Of a stretch of 38,386 nucleotides of DNA, positions 36,146 to 38,386 are shown in pieces. The notes under the pieces were generated by a model. It saw only the letters and a list, made by a program, of their open reading frames with translations. It was not told the origin of the DNA and made no database searches. Made by a program: the position numbers and the translations under genes. The stretch is from Nitrospirota bacterium (GTDB lineage Bacteria; Nitrospirota; Thermodesulfovibrionia; Thermodesulfovibrionales; UBA6898): the NCBI GenBank assembly GCA_004321925.1, contig SCQH01000109.1:1-38386 (forward strand). Direction: 5' to 3'. Positions within the stretch are counted from its first letter, which is position 1; each line of letters opens with the position of its first letter.

Positions 36146-36967
36146 CTAATCCGTTTCAGTCCCGCCAGGCTGTTTTGAGACGCCGCGTTCACGGAATCCG
36201 ATCAGGGCAACCATGCCGGCCATCAGTACGCCAAGTTTTGAGCCGAGTGCCGAGAACCTTTTACGCTGCGGGATAACCGGGTTATCCGGGAGTCCGTAGA
36301 CCGCAGGGTTGTCCAGGAGAAGATAGAACACCTTCAGGCCTCCGGCTTCAGTATAACCGTAGATATTCGCCTTGGCATCCCCCAGCGCCCTGAGCTTTGC
36401 GAGCCGCGCATCGGCCTTTGCCTTGAGCTCCGGGACCTCGCCGAACAGGATAGAACCGGTCGGACAGGCCTTGGCGCAGGCAGTGCCGAGGCCGTTATGG
36501 ATGCGGTCATTACAGAGGGTGCACTTATGGGACGTGCGCGTCTTTTCGCTGTATTTGACCACGCCATAAGGGCAGGCCTTGTTGCAGAGCCTCATGCCGA
36601 CGCACTTGTCCTGGCGGACGACCACGTTGCCGAGGTCGGTGCGCTCGATCGCCTCCACAGGGCAGACGTTCAGGCAGGCCGCATCAGTGCAGTGTTTGCA
36701 GGAGTCGCTCATGAAGAGCCAGCGCGAGCTGGTCCTGCGGTAATTGATCTGCTCGATAAAAAGGACATGCCTCCAATCCGTAGCGCTCAATGCGCCGGTA
36801 TTGTCATAGGAGTTGCCGGTGAAGTTGAAAGCGACCGGATACGGCATGCCTGCCTCCTGCTTGAAGTGTGAGGGTTCTGCATCCAGTCCGTTCCATTCCT
36901 TGCAGGCCACCTGGCATGCCTTGCAGCCTGTGCAGATAGACGTATCGACAAACATTCCCTTCGCCAT
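36146..36967 (-). CDS. Formate dehydrogenase beta (Fe-S) subunit
   Basis: 273 residues from the ATG at 36967 (GGGGAGGTGTAAC upstream, within the alpha gene). FdnH/FdoH-like ferredoxin protein: Cys12/15/18/22, Cys90/93/98/102, a third motif C122-VGMRL-C128-NKA-C132, and Cys149/152/164/168. In the third motif the second ligand position of CxxCxxC is Met125. A C-terminal hydrophobic stretch (about 240-257) may anchor it. Relays electrons from alpha to the membrane. No cytochrome b gamma gene follows; fdhE comes next. Confidence 0.93.
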   Translation of the reverse strand: MAKGMFVDTSICTGCKACQVACKEWNGLDAEPSHFKQEAGMPYPVAFNFTGNSYDNTGALSATDWRHVLFIEQINYRRTSSRWLFMSDSCKHCTDAACLNVCPVEAIERTDLGNVVVRQDKCVGMRLCNKACPYGVVKYSEKTRTSHKCTLCNDRIHNGLGTACAKACPTGSILFGEVPELKAKADARLAKLRALGDAKANIYGYTEAGGLKVFYLLLDNPAVYGLPDNPVIPQRKRFSALGSKLGVLMAGMVALIGFRERGVSKQPGGTETD

Positions 36968-36968
36968 G

Positions 36969-38386
36969 TTACACCTCCCCTGACTTCTTTCCTGCATGCA
37001 CATTGCAGGTGAAGACCTTGCCCTCGTGGATCGAAACATTGGGGTCAGCCACCAGGGCGCTCAGGTTATTGACTATATCACCCTGGGCAGTGCCCTGCCA
37101 GCCCCAGTGCCAGGGCATGCCGATCTGATGGATCGTCCTGCCGTCGATAACAAAGGGTTTCATCCTTCGGGTCACCAGTGCCCGGGCCTGTATCTCTCCG
37201 CGGGCCGTCTCGATGGTCATGAACTCTCCGTGCTTGATCCCCTTCTCCTGTGAGAGTTCGGGTGAGATCTCACAGAACAGTTCGGGCATCAGTTCAGCAA
37301 GCCAGGGCAGCCAGCGGCTCATTGCCCCGCTCAGGTAATGCTCGGTCAGGCGGTAGGTCGAGATGACGATAGGATACTTCGGATCGGCAATCTTGTGGTA
37401 CGGGTTCCCCTCGACGTTCCAGACCTTTGCCAGCGGGTTTGCCTGCTGCCGGTAAAGCACATTCATTACCGGCGATTCATAGGGCTCATAATGGGTAGGC
37501 AGCGGACCGTCCACGAGCCCTGCAGGGGCAAAGAGCCAGGCCTTCCCGTCAGATCGCATGATGAACGGATCATCCCCGCCGAGCCAGTCAAAGCCCAGGC
37601 CGTCGTCTTTGCCCTTGGACCCGGGGGCCTTGGCAGGCGCAAAGTCGATCCCCTCCCCTGCCGGGGAGACCCACTTCGAGACAGCCGCATCCCAGAATAC
37701 AAGTTTCTTCTTTTCTGACCAGGGATTGCCCTTGAGGTCAGCAGAGGCGCGGTTATACATGATATGCCTGTTCGCCGGCCAGGCAAAGCCCCACTTCGGG
37801 GATATCCAGTTATCTCCCTGCCGGCTGGCAGAGAGGTTCTTGCCTTCTTCGGGAATAACACCCGTATAGATCCATGCCCCGCAGACGGTCGTACCATCTT
37901 CCTTGAGATTGGCGAACGAAGCCACCGGTTTTCTGTCAGACCAGGTATAGCCGTTAATCTCCTTCAGTGCCTTGTAAGCCGATGGTTCGTCCTTGATCCG
38001 CCATGGCGCAACTTCAGCCGGGGCAGGCTCATAGTCCCAGGTCAGGTTTTTGATCGCCCAGTCCCGGTCGAGACCGGATGCCTTATACATCTCCTTCAGT
38101 TTCTTGCCGAGATGATAGGTGAACCAGAGGTTGCTCCTGCAGTCGTCAGGCGGGTCGGCCGCCTTTTCGTGATACTGCAGAAGCCTTTGCGTATTGGTGA
38201 ACGACCCCTCCATCTCGGGTACTGTCGCCGACGGGAGATAGATGATCTCGGTCTTGATGTCTGCCGTCTTCAGCTCACCGGACTTTATCTCGGGTGAATT
38301 GCGCCAGAACGAAGCGGTCTCGGTCTCATAAAAGTCCCGGACGACCATCCAGTCGAGCTTTGCGAGGGCCTTGCGCTGGAACCGGG
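36969..38386 (-). CDS. Formate dehydrogenase alpha subunit, C-terminal part
   Basis: The frame stays open to the right window edge (RFQRKALAKLDWMVVRDFYE precedes and includes the first in-frame ATG), so this is about 471 C-terminal codons of a ~1000-residue molybdopterin enzyme of the FdnG/FdoG type. Seen features are the TETASFWRNSPEIKSGEL block and the C-terminal MGD-binding domain with RLTEHYLSGAMSRWLPWLAE and GMPWHWGWQG. Oxidises formate to CO2. The catalytic Cys/Sec and Tat signal lie outside the window. Stop codon is 1 base from the beta start. Confidence 0.95.
   Translation of the reverse strand, partial: RFQRKALAKLDWMVVRDFYETETASFWRNSPEIKSGELKTADIKTEIIYLPSATVPEMEGSFTNTQRLLQYHEKAADPPDDCRSNLWFTYHLGKKLKEMYKASGLDRDWAIKNLTWDYEPAPAEVAPWRIKDEPSAYKALKEINGYTWSDRKPVASFANLKEDGTTVCGAWIYTGVIPEEGKNLSASRQGDNWISPKWGFAWPANRHIMYNRASADLKGNPWSEKKKLVFWDAAVSKWVSPAGEGIDFAPAKAPGSKGKDDGLGFDWLGGDDPFIMRSDGKAWLFAPAGLVDGPLPTHYEPYESPVMNVLYRQQANPLAKVWNVEGNPYHKIADPKYPIVISTYRLTEHYLSGAMSRWLPWLAELMPELFCEISPELSQEKGIKHGEFMTIETARGEIQARALVTRRMKPFVIDGRTIHQIGMPWHWGWQGTAQGDIVNNLSALVADPNVSIHEGKVFTCNVHAGKKSGEV

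Overview
The window reads as ordinary bacterial chromosome: dense, mostly core genes with many 4-20 base overlaps, no tRNA or rRNA genes, no CRISPR array and no transposase seen. The gene content (six-gene Rnf complex, molybdopterin formate dehydrogenase with FdhE, a giant CoA-activase-type protein, oxygen-labile Fe-S type PurF, B12-type radical SAM protein, tmk-holB-ricT-metG run, a DUF4388/J-domain/TPR protein) suggests an anaerobic, didermic bacterium of the Nitrospirota (Thermodesulfovibrio-like) or a Desulfobacterota-like lineage. This assignment is inference; no marker phylogeny was possible.

Layout. 0-2.2 kb: 3' part of a CoA-dehydratase-activase related protein that runs off the left edge. 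2.2-2.35 kb: a 32-codon gene with its own promoter and a near-perfect Shine-Dalgarno, encoding a bS22-like (AURKAIP1/COX24) mini ribosomal protein. 2.4-3.1 kb: exported DUF1460 protein, divergent from a housekeeping run at 3.3-8.7 kb (MetE/UroD-like protein, tmk, holB, ricT, metG). 8.7-15.1 kb, minus strand: a DUF362 protein and, beyond a clear terminator, rnfCDGEAB with a good sigma70-type promoter. 15.3-16.8 kb: radical SAM protein. 16.9-21.2 kb, minus strand: an island of seven exported or lipidated orphan proteins, two of them tiny (41 and 56 codons). 21.3-23.8 kb: ligA and a single-domain response regulator. 23.8-26.5 kb, minus: purF-cutA and a PhnD-like binding protein. 26.8-29.3 kb: a PRC-barrel/MgtE_N/CBS protein overlapping a non-canonical Nramp-family transporter. 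29.3-35.2 kb: mtnA, a polyprenyl diphosphate synthase, AMMECR1 protein, a small coiled-coil membrane protein, DUF4388-J-TPR protein, a membrane protein and a dGTPase. 35.2-38.4 kb, minus: formate dehydrogenase alpha (partial), beta and fdhE.

How it fits together. Formate oxidation by the Fdh complex and ion-coupled ferredoxin:NAD oxidoreduction by Rnf are the energy-metabolism core; FdhE supports Fdh maturation. RnfB is unusual in carrying seven predicted [4Fe-4S] sites and an extra N-terminal hydrophobic segment. The most novel-looking unit is the Nramp-like transporter: its metal-site motifs (DPGN and MPH in the family) read DASG and TPW, and it is translationally coupled to a soluble protein built from the Mg2+-sensing cytosolic half of MgtE. 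This suggests a split, Mg-gated transporter. Other points worth attention are the bS22-like gene, three genes that look leaderless, the exported-protein island with near-identical ribosome binding sites, and a Cys-to-Met change in an Fe-S ligand position of the Fdh beta subunit.
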